A stretch of DNA of 64,000 nt from Ferriphaselus amnicola (GTDB lineage: Bacteria > Pseudomonadota > Gammaproteobacteria > Burkholderiales > Gallionellaceae). The DNA lies in assembly GCF_000974685.2 (NCBI RefSeq), contig NZ_AP018738.1, positions 2,418,001 to 2,482,000 on the forward strand, in the 5' to 3' direction. The notes beneath the pieces were generated by a model that did no database searches, was not told the DNA's origin, and saw only the letters and a list, made by a program, of their open reading frames with translations. This document shows positions 15,670-23,392 of this stretch, one piece after another. Both the position numbers and the translations under genes were made by a program. Every line of letters begins with the position of its first letter. Position 1 is the stretch's first letter.

Positions 15670-16110
15670 TCAGCCAAGCCCCTTCGATTCTTTGCCGAGA
15701 ATTGCACCGATAACGCCGCCAACAACCGCACCAACTGGGCCACCGATTGCGGCCCCAAGCGCTGCACCACCGATAAGCCCAACAGCCTGCGAATTGTCGC
15801 CGCTAGCTTGAGATACTCCGCGCACAACGACCGCAGAGGGTGAAACCATGGTCGTTCCATTTACCGTGCGAACGGCGCCACTCACCGTGCCGTGAACCTC
15901 CAGCGAGCCCCCCTCGTTTACTGCGTCTCCGTTCACCATGCCGTGGAGCTTCGCAGTGCCACCAGGACGAACAACGAGGTTCTTTACGCACATACCATGC
16001 AGGTGAAGAACTCCGCCCGTTACTAAGATGCTTCCGGTGACCATTCCGTAAAGAGCGAAATCCTCCTTTACTTCAAGATCGCCTTCAATCTTTCCGCTTT
16101 CAGATCGCAT
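15670..16110 (-). CDS. bactofilin-like polymer-forming protein with glycine-zipper tail
   Basis: In this 146-aa protein, residues 1-95 consist of short repeated beta strands (KIEGDLEVKEDFALYGMVTG, LHGMCVKNLVVRPGG, LEVHGTVSGAVRTVNG), the right-handed beta-helix pattern of bactofilins and related polymer-forming proteins. Residues 108-140 are a Gly/Ala zipper (GLIGGAALGAAIGG...VVGGVIGAILG) likely to associate with membranes. The ATG at 16110 has AAGGAC upstream. It is the first gene of a two-gene integron cassette, 57 bp from the core site at 16167. Confidence 0.65.
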   Translation of the reverse strand: MRSESGKIEGDLEVKEDFALYGMVTGSILVTGGVLHLHGMCVKNLVVRPGGTAKLHGMVNGDAVNEGGSLEVHGTVSGAVRTVNGTTMVSPSAVVVRGVSQASGDNSQAVGLIGGAALGAAIGGPVGAVVGGVIGAILGKESKGLG

Positions 16111-16166
16111 TGCTGTCCTTTTGATTGTGTTGTATCGAAGATCGCCAAATATGAGAGTCCTGCGAG

Positions 16167-16173
16167 GTCCAAC
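16167..16173 (-). other. integron core site at right end of cassette array
   Basis: GTCCAAC (GTTGGAC on the minus strand) is the complement of the core at 15315-15321 and so marks the other end of the two-gene cassette. No second core or attC hairpin was found to its right within 150 bp, so this may be the junction with an attI-like site or with a degraded attC. Confidence 0.6.
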
Positions 16174-16482
16174 CGTTATTGTAGAGCCCCATGGGGCCGG
16201 ACATTTATTAATACAGAGACAGACACTTTTAGAACATATCCTTATGAATAAAATGCGTCTATGAATTCCAGGGGCTCTCTATTACATTCTTAAATAAGGA
16301 GACGCAAAGCCCGATGCGTATTGAACCATATTGCTTGGATTGCGCACATTGACCAAAGTATCTAGATACTCAATCTGGTGTCATCCGTGACGAAGTGGAA
16401 ACTTCCGCTTCTGGCATGAAGCGGCTAGGCGACAGATTCATTCTGTCAGACATGCTGCGATCGTTAATCATTTCACTCCCGC
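16174..16482. other. 309-bp intergenic stretch, no gene seen
   Basis: AT-rich sequence that would contain the attI-like site if the array began here. A GAGCCCCATGGGGC palindrome lies at about 16,184-16,197 directly beside the core site. No integrase fragment is recognisable in any frame. Confidence 0.4.
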
Positions 16483-16878
16483 CTAACTCTGCGCCGCATA
16501 AATCAAATCCCTCTGCGCATCCTTCAGCCACTGAATCAACCTCTCCACGCTCGACATCAGTTTTACCGCAGTAACCGGCATATCCAATCGCTCTTCAAGC
16601 TGGGAAAGCATCAAATCGTGTGGAGCATCCAATAGCAGGAATGGCGTCAATCCGGCAGAACAGCGAACCTTGGCGATCTCTTGCTGACTTGGCTTTATGC
16701 CCATGATGATCAGATCCAGACTGGCTCCCAGACACTCCACGACTGCCTGCTCAATTGAGCGGACAACCTTCACCTCGTAAGTCCTACCGAGCGTTGTCAA
16801 AATCGCGTCGGCCATCAGCGCATCCTGCTCAATCAGCAGAATCGAGTGAGTTTGTGTACGAGCGTGTTGGGTGGGCAT
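16483..16878 (-). CDS. degenerate response-regulator receiver domain protein
   Basis: This 131-aa single-domain protein has the receiver fold pattern: SILLIEQDALM for strand 1, LDLIIMGIKP for strand 3, and FLLLDAP for strand 4. The phosphoacceptor Asp after strand 3 is Gly60 (usually LIIMDI), and the acidic pair after strand 1 is reduced to E17-Q-D19. It therefore cannot be phosphorylated in the usual way and may act by binding only. Similar pseudo-receivers occur in ANTAR-type regulators, but no output domain is present. It borders the integron remnant and is monocistronic. Confidence 0.65.
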   Translation of the reverse strand: MPTQHARTQTHSILLIEQDALMADAILTTLGRTYEVKVVRSIEQAVVECLGASLDLIIMGIKPSQQEIAKVRCSAGLTPFLLLDAPHDLMLSQLEERLDMPVTAVKLMSSVERLIQWLKDAQRDLIYAAQS

Positions 16879-17260
16879 GAGGAAAGCATAGTGCGGATAC
16901 CCGCTGAAAACAATATGCCGTTTGGCCTAGACCATGGTTAGGCCAGACTGGAAATTCCCTATGCCTATTTTAAGTTGATCTCACCTGCTAGACAGCTTCA
17001 TGGCTGTTCATAACGACATCGATTTTCCAGCGAAGCAACTCATCTACAACGGCGTTTAACGGCGCTGAGCTTTCGTAGTTTGATCGGCAAATTTGATCCT
17101 TGCCGAGAGGAATGTATTGTATGTTACAGATATGCAATGTCTTTGTTTTCAATGACTTGCAATCATTCCAAACGGGGCGTACACTGCATCCATCATCACT
17201 CGTTCAATTCAAATGAAGTTGATCTGGTGAGCTCACTTTCACAAATTTGACACTAAAAAA
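16879..17260. other. intergenic region upstream of the accessory operon
   Basis: 382 bp between divergent genes. Apart from the promoter candidate at 17157-17185, no gene is seen. AT-rich sequence with ATGTATTGTATG-like runs lies at 17110-17140. Confidence 0.4.
17157..17185 (+). promoter_or_regulatory. candidate sigma-70 promoter of the accessory operon
   Basis: TTGCAA and TACACT are separated by 17 bp, about 75 bp upstream of the first gene of the nine-gene operon. This is a reasonable but unproven match to the TTGACA/TATAAT consensus. Confidence 0.35.
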
Positions 17261-17584
17261 ATGAACATCTGGCCAGCCGATTCCGTAGCAATTGAACCCG
17301 AAGTCATCCTTGCCAACTGGCGCGTGATGGAAGTCGATGCGGGTACACATCACTTCGTCGGCCGGAATGTCCACGAACAGTCCGGTCGCGTGTCGTCCGC
17401 GATTGTCGATTTCGATCGGCTCACCATGATCGGCAGGACAAGAAGTGGGCGAATCTACCGACTACAGGGCGATCCGGGATACGACGAGGACGGTCAGTAT
17501 GTTTGGTCGTGGTGGCATCGCGCCCACTGCAAATCCGATGGCAAGGATGTCACGGGCGAGTATTGGCTGGAGGGGGCGGCATGA
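17261..17584 (+). CDS. hypothetical protein, first gene of accessory operon
   Basis: This 107-aa soluble protein has many aromatic residues near the end (YVWSWWHRAHC). It contains two beta-hairpin-like stretches (SSAIVDFDRLTMIG, GRIYRLQGDPG). No family is recognised. Its stop overlaps the AAA+ start by four bases (ATGA), so it is translationally coupled to the ATPase and may be its partner or adaptor. Confidence 0.65.
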   Translation: MNIWPADSVAIEPEVILANWRVMEVDAGTHHFVGRNVHEQSGRVSSAIVDFDRLTMIGRTRSGRIYRLQGDPGYDEDGQYVWSWWHRAHCKSDGKDVTGEYWLEGAA

Positions 17585-18771
17585 TGAACGTTATCGCCAA
17601 GAGATCAAATAGTGACGAGGCACTAAAAAAACTTATCGCTGAGTTCAAAATGCGGGCTCAATATCATTCGGATTTGTTGGTTCCTGCCTCCGCGCTGGAA
17701 AAGAAGCGGGAGGATGAGGAGCCATCTCCAGCCAGCACCCCAGAGCCCAGCCCAGTATCAGCGGCAGTTAAGACGCCAGCCAAGCGAGCGGCTCGGCCCT
17801 TCGCTCGCCGACTCAAAATATTCGACCTCGAGGAAGTCGAAAAAGTAAGGCTTACGGCCAAGTTGGCCAACATGGAAGGTCGGCGGCGAATCGAAGGAGC
17901 CGTGAGTATGGCCGTCAAGTATGACGGCTACAGACGGCTTCCCAATTTTAAGAAAATTGGCGAAACCCTAGCCAAATTGCGAATCGAGTTCGCAAATTTT
18001 AGGGAGGTGATTGATCACCTAGAAGACGATTTGCTGTTGGCTGGATCGGTTCGTCCTGACAATTTTGTGGTGGCACCGATTTTACTGGATGGGCCGCCCG
18101 GCATCGGCAAGACCGCGTTTGCGCAAGCGCTCGCAAAATTATTGGGCCTCCCATTTCGCAAGATCTCAGCCGGTGGTATGCAGCATGCTGCCATCCTAAC
18201 AGGCACGGCTTCTCACTGGTCAAACACACAGCCTGGTGTGATCTTTAATCTAATCGCATCCAATCAGTGGGCCAGCGTAGTCATTCTGCTGGACGAGGCG
18301 GACAAACTTTCGGATCGCCAAGAGTATGCGATTTTGCCCGCACTATTGGATTTGTTTGAGCCTGAGTCATCAAAACAATACGTCGATGAAAGTTTGGGAT
18401 TGGCCTTCGACGCGTCACGGATTATCGCGCTGCTCACCAGTAATCACGTCGCCAAGATGGATCAGGCACTGCTTTCGCGCTGCAAAGTATTTACGATAGG
18501 GAAGCCGGAAGCGGAGCAGCGAGCGCTGATCGCCAAACAGAAGCATGACGAGCTGAATCGTGCCTGCTCCGCCAAGTCGCCGATCAAAATTGATGAACAG
18601 GCGATACGTGAGTTAGCGGAATCGGATATCGACATGCGGGTGCTGCTATTTTCGGTTCGAAAAGCATTCGTTTACGCGCTGCGAATAGGCTCCCCAGTAT
18701 CGTATCCCTTGGTCGCACCAGAGGAGTCGAAGCGGCTCCACCCGTTTGGATTCAATTGTTCGCCAACATGA
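17581..18771 (+). CDS. AAA+ ATPase
   Basis: The start at 17581 overlaps the previous stop (ATGA); the longer frame from 17503 lies within the previous gene. The 396-aa protein has a variable Lys/Glu-rich N-terminal region to about residue 140. The AAA+ core follows: Walker A GPPGIGKT at about 171-178, Walker B VVILLDEADK at about 233-242, sensor 1 IALLTSN, and an arginine-finger-like LLSRC. The core resembles Lon/ClpX-like remodelling ATPases, but no protease domain is attached. It is coupled downstream to a DEDD exonuclease, so it may load or unwind its substrate. The substrate is unknown. Confidence 0.85.
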   Translation: MMNVIAKRSNSDEALKKLIAEFKMRAQYHSDLLVPASALEKKREDEEPSPASTPEPSPVSAAVKTPAKRAARPFARRLKIFDLEEVEKVRLTAKLANMEGRRRIEGAVSMAVKYDGYRRLPNFKKIGETLAKLRIEFANFREVIDHLEDDLLLAGSVRPDNFVVAPILLDGPPGIGKTAFAQALAKLLGLPFRKISAGGMQHAAILTGTASHWSNTQPGVIFNLIASNQWASVVILLDEADKLSDRQEYAILPALLDLFEPESSKQYVDESLGLAFDASRIIALLTSNHVAKMDQALLSRCKVFTIGKPEAEQRALIAKQKHDELNRACSAKSPIKIDEQAIRELAESDIDMRVLLFSVRKAFVYALRIGSPVSYPLVAPEESKRLHPFGFNCSPT

Positions 18772-19265
18772 CTGTCCAGCGCATATATTTCGACACGGAG
18801 TTTACTCAATTTGAGTCACCGCGACTGATCAGCATCGCTTTGGTGGCTGAAGGCTCAGACCGGGAGTTTTACGCTGAGCCAAACGATACCTATCAGCCCT
18901 CGGATTGCTCCGATTTCGTACTTGACGTCGTTCTGCCGCGATTGACGCGCCTACCCGAGCACACAATGAGTGAAGCGCATCTGAGTTTTCGTCTGGCCGA
19001 ATGGATCGAAGGGTTTTCTGGCCAAGTCGAGCTGATCTCCGATGCACCGGCTTGGGATTGGCCTTTCATCGCGCAACTGTTCCAAGAAAATGGCTACGGC
19101 TGGCCTCGGAATCTTATTCGCCAATGCGGAAAGCCACGCGAAACGCACGGCAAGTACGGCCGGAGGATGGCGGAATACTGGGTGACTCATTACGCCATGA
19201 TGCACAACGCGCTGACCGATGCCCGCTCTCTCAAATATGCCGAGCAAAAGGCGAACCGGCCATGA
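18768..19265 (+). CDS. DEDD-type 3'-5' exoribonuclease (Rv2179c-like)
   Basis: The start is chosen at the ATG at 18768, which overlaps the ATPase stop by four bases. The 165-aa protein shows the DEDD exonuclease motifs in order: FDTEF (D9, E11), ELISDAPAWDWPF (middle Asp), and HNALTDARSLKYA (His and last Asp, DEDDh type). This matches the 3'-5' exoribonuclease family typified by mycobacterial Rv2179c (RNase AS-like). It would degrade RNA or single-stranded nucleic acid from the 3' end with two metal ions. It is coupled on both sides by ATGA overlaps. Confidence 0.82.
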   Translation: MTVQRIYFDTEFTQFESPRLISIALVAEGSDREFYAEPNDTYQPSDCSDFVLDVVLPRLTRLPEHTMSEAHLSFRLAEWIEGFSGQVELISDAPAWDWPFIAQLFQENGYGWPRNLIRQCGKPRETHGKYGRRMAEYWVTHYAMMHNALTDARSLKYAEQKANRP

Positions 19266-20119
19266 TTGCGCAATACATCCAGCCGGAGGTTGCCGCCATC
19301 ATGCCGAAAGTAGTTGATCAAATTCTGCGAACACTGGGAGAAAGCGTAGATCGCATCGTGCTACATGGCTCAGCCATCAAGGAAGGTGCCTTTCGTACAG
19401 GGGAAAGTGACATCGATGTCGTGGTCATGCTCAAGCCCGACCATACGGTCAGTTTCCGCGACCAGCTCAATGTCCAGCGTCTCATTGAGAGTGCGCTGGA
19501 CATTGAGTCATGGACGCACATTGAGATCAACTATATGACAGGAGAGCGCGTGTATCGCTACAAAAACTTCAAGCTCTGCTATCAAGGCGGCGTCGCGCAT
19601 GGGGTGATTTTCTTTGATTCTGGGCGGATCGACGACAATATATGCACAGCCGCAGCGCTTACCATGGAGGAGGCGCGACAAGAAATTTCGCACCACTACC
19701 TTCAGCAATCTTGGATTTGGCTAGGAGAGGCCCATCCCCTATTGCACCGCTCGACGTGGTCAGCCAGCCGCGCAGCCTGTCGTGCGTTTCATTCCGTGTT
19801 GGTCACGCACGACTTCGATGTCGCCCCCAAGTTAATCCGGTGGCATCTGCCCGTATTGTTTGATGCTGCGTGTCGTTTCAATCCAGCGCTCAGCCAACTG
19901 TCGTCGTCAGTCAGTGCTGTCCCTCCCGATTTGGCTAGCTTCGATTTGGTCGATTACGACGAGGCCACACCCGAGCTCTCAATCCAGGCTCGCAGGCAGG
20001 TGATCGCGCAGGCGATGCGTATCGCGCGGCGCGTCGAGCGCATCCTCGGACTCAAAGTTTCCCATGCCAGGCACCCCCCTTTTCATCCCAAACACAATAA
20101 GGAGGGGCGCCATGAATGA
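19262..20119 (+). CDS. nucleotidyltransferase with C-terminal helical (HEPN-like) region
   Basis: The ATG at 19262 overlaps the exonuclease stop (ATGA); the longer frame from 19001 lies inside that gene. The 285-aa protein has a polymerase-beta-type nucleotidyltransferase core: HGSAIKEG (G36-S37), then ESDIDVVV with D50 and D52. The C-terminal half is helical and contains RAACRAFHSVLVTH, similar in layout to HEPN domains fused to such transferases. It could add nucleotides to RNA ends or AMP to proteins (MNT/HEPN style). Between an exonuclease and a phosphatase, end modification of RNA is the more attractive reading. Confidence 0.78.
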   Translation: MIAQYIQPEVAAIMPKVVDQILRTLGESVDRIVLHGSAIKEGAFRTGESDIDVVVMLKPDHTVSFRDQLNVQRLIESALDIESWTHIEINYMTGERVYRYKNFKLCYQGGVAHGVIFFDSGRIDDNICTAAALTMEEARQEISHHYLQQSWIWLGEAHPLLHRSTWSASRAACRAFHSVLVTHDFDVAPKLIRWHLPVLFDAACRFNPALSQLSSSVSAVPPDLASFDLVDYDEATPELSIQARRQVIAQAMRIARRVERILGLKVSHARHPPFHPKHNKEGRHE

Positions 20120-21068
20120 GGCCAATACACGCCAGCTCTACCGCGAATTTCCTCGGTTATATCGTGCTGCATCGCGCCCGACCTCGGAATCAGCCATGCG
20201 CTGGGGTTTTATGTGCGGCGATGGTTGGTTTTCAATCGTCCGTGAACTGTCCCAACAAATCGAAGAGGCTGCTCGCCTTGCCGGAGTGGACCCAGACTCT
20301 GATGAGTGGCCATGCGCAATGCAAGTCAAAGAGAAATTCGGTGGGCTTCGATTTTATCTGAGTGGTGGGTACTCATTTGAGTTGGAATCTACGATCCGAC
20401 GGTTGGTGAAGGCAGCCCATGAGCATTCGTTATCCACCTGCGAGTCCTGTGGATGTCCCGCCACGCTGAGCGAACACGATCATTGGCTACGCGTTGAGTG
20501 CGCTCGATGTCGAGCAATACGCCTGGACGAACAAGCAAGGTTAACTTCCGCTCGATCCGCAATAGCTCCTAAATACAAAATCGTATTTCTGGATTACGAC
20601 GGCGTGCTCCACCCAGACCATGTCTATCAAATCAAAGGTAGGCCGGTTTTGAAGGTGGATGGATTTAACTTGTTTGAATTTTCGGACATTCTGATTCAGG
20701 CGCTCAAACCCTACCCTACGGTGAGAGTCGTACTTTCAACCTCTTGGGTGCATACGTTCTGTTTCAAGAAAGCGAAAGCCTGGCTACCCGATGAACTACA
20801 GGCGCGAGTTATCGGCGCGTGCTACCACTCGTCCATGAGTGCTATCGAATGGAGCCGACGCACGCGATACCAGCAAATCATGCGGTATGTATCGCGAGCC
20901 AAACTGCAAAAAGAAGACTGGATCGCTATCGATAATGATCCGGTGGGCTGGGCGGATGAATATCGTGCGAATTTGGTGTTGACCGACGACGACGGCGGAC
21001 TGAGCTTTACATACGCTCAAGTTGATCTGGCTGAAAAGTTGGAACTGCTGGTAACCAATAGTCTATGA
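20112..21068 (+). CDS. HAD-fold phosphatase of RNA-repair (SAK) type with N-terminal Zn-binding-like domain
   Basis: The start is at the ATG at 20112, with a strong AAGGAGG just upstream and an 8-bp overlap with the previous gene. The 318-aa protein has two parts. Residues 1-145 form a small domain with CGDGWFSIV, VKEKFGGLRFYL and two Cys pairs (CESCGCPA, CARC) suggesting a zinc site. Residues 155-318 are a HAD domain: FLDYDGVLHPD with nucleophile D161 and D163, then STSWVHTF, and DDDGGL near the end. The HAD part resembles the family named from Swiss-Army-Knife RNA repair proteins, where it removes terminal phosphates. The fusion seems specific to accessory regions. Confidence 0.75.
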   Translation: MNEANTRQLYREFPRLYRAASRPTSESAMRWGFMCGDGWFSIVRELSQQIEEAARLAGVDPDSDEWPCAMQVKEKFGGLRFYLSGGYSFELESTIRRLVKAAHEHSLSTCESCGCPATLSEHDHWLRVECARCRAIRLDEQARLTSARSAIAPKYKIVFLDYDGVLHPDHVYQIKGRPVLKVDGFNLFEFSDILIQALKPYPTVRVVLSTSWVHTFCFKKAKAWLPDELQARVIGACYHSSMSAIEWSRRTRYQQIMRYVSRAKLQKEDWIAIDNDPVGWADEYRANLVLTDDDGGLSFTYAQVDLAEKLELLVTNSL

Positions 21069-21079
21069 ACGTTGGCTTG

Positions 21080-21091
21080 AAGGTTAACCTT
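21080..21091. repeat. 12-bp palindrome upstream of first Cys-phosphatase
   Basis: AAGGTTAACCTT is a perfect palindrome 24 bp before the start at 21115; another GTTAACC follows at 21094. GGTTAACC recurs at 22538-22545 immediately before the second paralogous phosphatase. It could be an operator, or upstream sequence carried along in the duplication. Confidence 0.4.
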
Positions 21092-21114
21092 AAGTTAACC
21101 ACCGAGGGAAAAAC

Positions 21115-21564
21115 ATGCTGAAAAACGTCATCTTTGAGAGCCAGAAAGTGGCCGAATCGCGCCCCGGCTGGAGTAACTGGTCGGTGATCTCCATAACGAG
21201 CACCAACTCTACGCCAGCAAACATTCAATCTGGCTGGCATGGCCTGCTCCGCCTTGTGTTCGACGATGTCGATGTTGAAATCGAAGGTGGCGAGTACTTG
21301 CCGATTTCAGAGGTACAGGCGCAAGAGTTGGTTGATTTTGTAATACGCGAAGTCGAATCCGGCGAGGTGACCGGCATTCTTGTTCATTGTGGCGCGGGCA
21401 TCAGCCGCTCGGCAGCCGTTGCACGCTGGATATCCAAGAGCTACGCACTACCTTTCCACGATCGATATCAAAATGACAATCGGCTAGTGTATTCACGGCT
21501 ACTTTACGTCACGGAAGGCCGACTCCTGAAAAGTTGGGCAAGCACTCATGAAAAAAGCGAATAG
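21115..21564 (+). CDS. dual-specificity/tyrosine-phosphatase-like protein, copy 1
   Basis: This 149-aa protein has the Cys-based phosphatase signature VHCGAGISRSAAVA with Cys92 as nucleophile. The family acts on phosphoproteins, phosphoinositides or RNA 5' triphosphates. The general acid Asp would lie in a loop before Cys92, but I cannot place it with certainty. It is a paralogue of the gene at 22548 (both start LKNV, share AESR.GW..W..ISIT and GILVHC.AG.SRSAAVA.WIS). GAGGGA lies upstream of the start. Confidence 0.8.
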   Translation: MLKNVIFESQKVAESRPGWSNWSVISITSTNSTPANIQSGWHGLLRLVFDDVDVEIEGGEYLPISEVQAQELVDFVIREVESGEVTGILVHCGAGISRSAAVARWISKSYALPFHDRYQNDNRLVYSRLLYVTEGRLLKSWASTHEKSE

Positions 21565-21754
21565 TTGGCTAGAAGGTTCGAAGCTGGTGGGCATGGTTCT
21601 GGTCGGTGTGGCTGTTATCGCCTTATTAACGTATGCCTTCCGCTGGGCGGCAAACACGGTCACGCCCGTGAAGTTGCACCAACCGAAGCCCGGCATCACT
21701 TGTGCCAGTATAGCTAGCCGTGACGGGGTAGCTCTATCGTGTTGGAAGGACTGA
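21548..21754 (+). CDS. small single-pass membrane protein
   Basis: This 68-aa protein has one membrane segment (about residues 12-32, LVGMVLVGVAVIALLTYAF) and a short tail with two Cys residues (C52 and C65). It overlaps the end of the first phosphatase gene by 17 bp and ends 9 bp before the metallophosphoesterase start. The family is unknown; it could anchor one of the phosphatases. Confidence 0.55.
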   Translation: MKKANSWLEGSKLVGMVLVGVAVIALLTYAFRWAANTVTPVKLHQPKPGITCASIASRDGVALSCWKD

Positions 21755-21763
21755 GGAGGCAAT

Positions 21764-22516
21764 ATGAAACTGCATGTGCTAAGTGATATCCATCTCGAAT
21801 TCTCCAGCTTTGTACCCCCTGAAACCGATGCAGATGTGGTGATTTTAGCTGGCGACGTCGGCAAGTTGGCGGGTGGGATGTATTGGGCGGCGCGTACCTT
21901 TGCGGGGAAACGAATTATCTATGTCGCTGGAAACCACGAGTTTTATGGCACTCAGCGACGAGAAACAGTTTCGCAGTTACATATCGCCAGCCAAGCAACT
22001 GGAGTTCATTTGCTCGATGACGCGGAAGTGATCATCGATGGCGTGCGCTTTCTGGGGAGCACCTTATGGACGGATTTTATGCTGTTCGGGGCCGATGAGC
22101 GCCCCTATGCGATGCGTGATGGAATGAATTGTTTGAACGATTTCCGTGGGGCGATTTCGGAAGGCGTTATGACCTTTTCACCGGCCGACTCTGTGAAACT
22201 TCATGAGCAGTCACTTGGATGGCTGGAAACCAAATTGGCGGAGCCATTTGATGGGAAGACCGTTGTCGTAACGCATCATCTTCCTTCCATGTTGTCGGTT
22301 GCTGAGCGCTACCAAAGCAAATTGCTGTCAGCCTGTTTTGCCAGTCATCTGGACCACCTTTTCGGGAAGATGGATGTGTGGATTCACGGGCACACCCACG
22401 ATTCCTTTGACTATCACACCCATGACACGCGCGTGGTCTGTAATCCGCGCGGTTATGTAACGTATCGCGGGGCAGAGAATTTTGATTTCAATCCCGGACT
22501 CGTCATCGAAATCTAG
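21764..22516 (+). CDS. calcineurin-like metallophosphoesterase
   Basis: This 250-aa protein carries all metallophosphoesterase motifs: LSDIHLEF (D8, H10), VVILAGDVG, VAGNHEFYG, VVVTHHLPS and WIHGHTHDS. These bind two metals and hydrolyse phosphomono- or diesters; bacterial relatives include 2',3'-cyclic phosphodiesterases and nucleases. GAGG lies 7 bp upstream of the start. Position between two Cys-phosphatase paralogues suggests it is part of the same end-processing set. Confidence 0.85.
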   Translation: MKLHVLSDIHLEFSSFVPPETDADVVILAGDVGKLAGGMYWAARTFAGKRIIYVAGNHEFYGTQRRETVSQLHIASQATGVHLLDDAEVIIDGVRFLGSTLWTDFMLFGADERPYAMRDGMNCLNDFRGAISEGVMTFSPADSVKLHEQSLGWLETKLAEPFDGKTVVVTHHLPSMLSVAERYQSKLLSACFASHLDHLFGKMDVWIHGHTHDSFDYHTHDTRVVCNPRGYVTYRGAENFDFNPGLVIEI

Positions 22517-22547
22517 TCACGCCAACCATAACCTAAAGGTTAACCAC

Positions 22548-22952
22548 ATGCCGCTTAAAAACGTGATGTTCACTGGGAGAGAACAGGCTGAAAGTCGTCA
22601 CGGCTGGCCTGACTGGGCAATCATCTCAATAACAGAACCCGACTATTACCCGGCTAATCTTCAGCCGGGCTGGCACTCCGTGCTCAGACTTGAATTTGAT
22701 GACATCGTAGAAACACGCGATCCATATGTTCTATTCACTCACCAGCAAGCACGCGTGATCATCGAATTCGTAAGGGAGTGCCACATCAGAAGTTGTGAGG
22801 GCATTCTGGTCCATTGCAAGGCTGGAGTTAGCCGCTCAGCGGCTGTTGCTAAGTGGATATCGGAAAAGCATCACTTGGCTTTTCCGGCGGGGTACGACTT
22901 GTATAACCGGCATGTTTACGCCGTGCTGAGGGATGAATATATGCTGGGGTAA
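22548..22952 (+). CDS. dual-specificity/tyrosine-phosphatase-like protein, copy 2
   Basis: The start is placed at the ATG at 22548, equivalent to the start of copy 1; an upstream in-frame start at 22482 lies in the metallophosphoesterase gene. The 134-aa protein has the active site VHCKAGVSRSAAVA with Cys90. Identity with copy 1 is clear along the whole length but far from complete, so the duplication is old or the copies were acquired separately. It is the last gene of the operon. Confidence 0.8.
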   Translation: MPLKNVMFTGREQAESRHGWPDWAIISITEPDYYPANLQPGWHSVLRLEFDDIVETRDPYVLFTHQQARVIIEFVRECHIRSCEGILVHCKAGVSRSAAVAKWISEKHHLAFPAGYDLYNRHVYAVLRDEYMLG

Positions 22953-22977
22953 GCGCGAATTGCAACCAGCAGCTAAA

Positions 22978-22995
22978 GATTGGCCAAGGCCAATC
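22978..22995. repeat. inverted repeat between convergent genes
   Basis: GATTGGCC-AA-GGCCAATC is a perfect 8-bp inverted repeat at the 3' end of the XRE regulator gene, facing the accessory operon. It has no T-tract, so a terminator role is uncertain; a binding site is possible. Confidence 0.35.
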
Positions 22996-23251
22996 AGGCA
23001 CTTTCACAGGTCAGTTGAGTGGAAGATGCCGCCATTTTCTCCTCTACCATCCCAAGCAATACCGACGGCTGAATCCTAAGTGCTCCGGCAATCTTAAAAA
23101 TGATTTTGACACTGACGCTGTTGCGCCCTCGCTCCAGTAAGGAAATGTAGTTCCGTTCAATTCCGGCATCAAGGGCGAGCCTCTCCTGCGAAAGACCGCG
23201 TGCCTTTCGTAAAGATTTCAATACCTGACCAAATGCAACTTCTGGCTCCAA
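22994..23251 (-). CDS. XRE-family HTH regulator
   Basis: This 85-aa protein is mainly one Cro/C1-type HTH domain (residues 8-64: LRKARGLSQERLALDAGIERNYISLLERGRNSVSV, interrupted here only for quoting). It uses a TTG start at 23251 preceded by GAGGAG; no ATG is available before the domain. Standing convergent to the accessory operon, it could control that operon or the lipoprotein gene on its other side. Confidence 0.8.
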   Translation of the reverse strand: MEPEVAFGQVLKSLRKARGLSQERLALDAGIERNYISLLERGRNSVSVKIIFKIAGALRIQPSVLLGMVEEKMAASSTQLTCESA

Positions 23252-23392
23252 CTCTTGCTCCTCTCAGGGGCTGAAGTTACGAGTGATTGCCGGCCAAGTC
23301 TTCACAATATATTGGTCAAAATATGGATTGATACATATAATTCAGGTCGCACCGTCATTCCGACAGAGCACTTACAACATCAGGGAGTAGTT

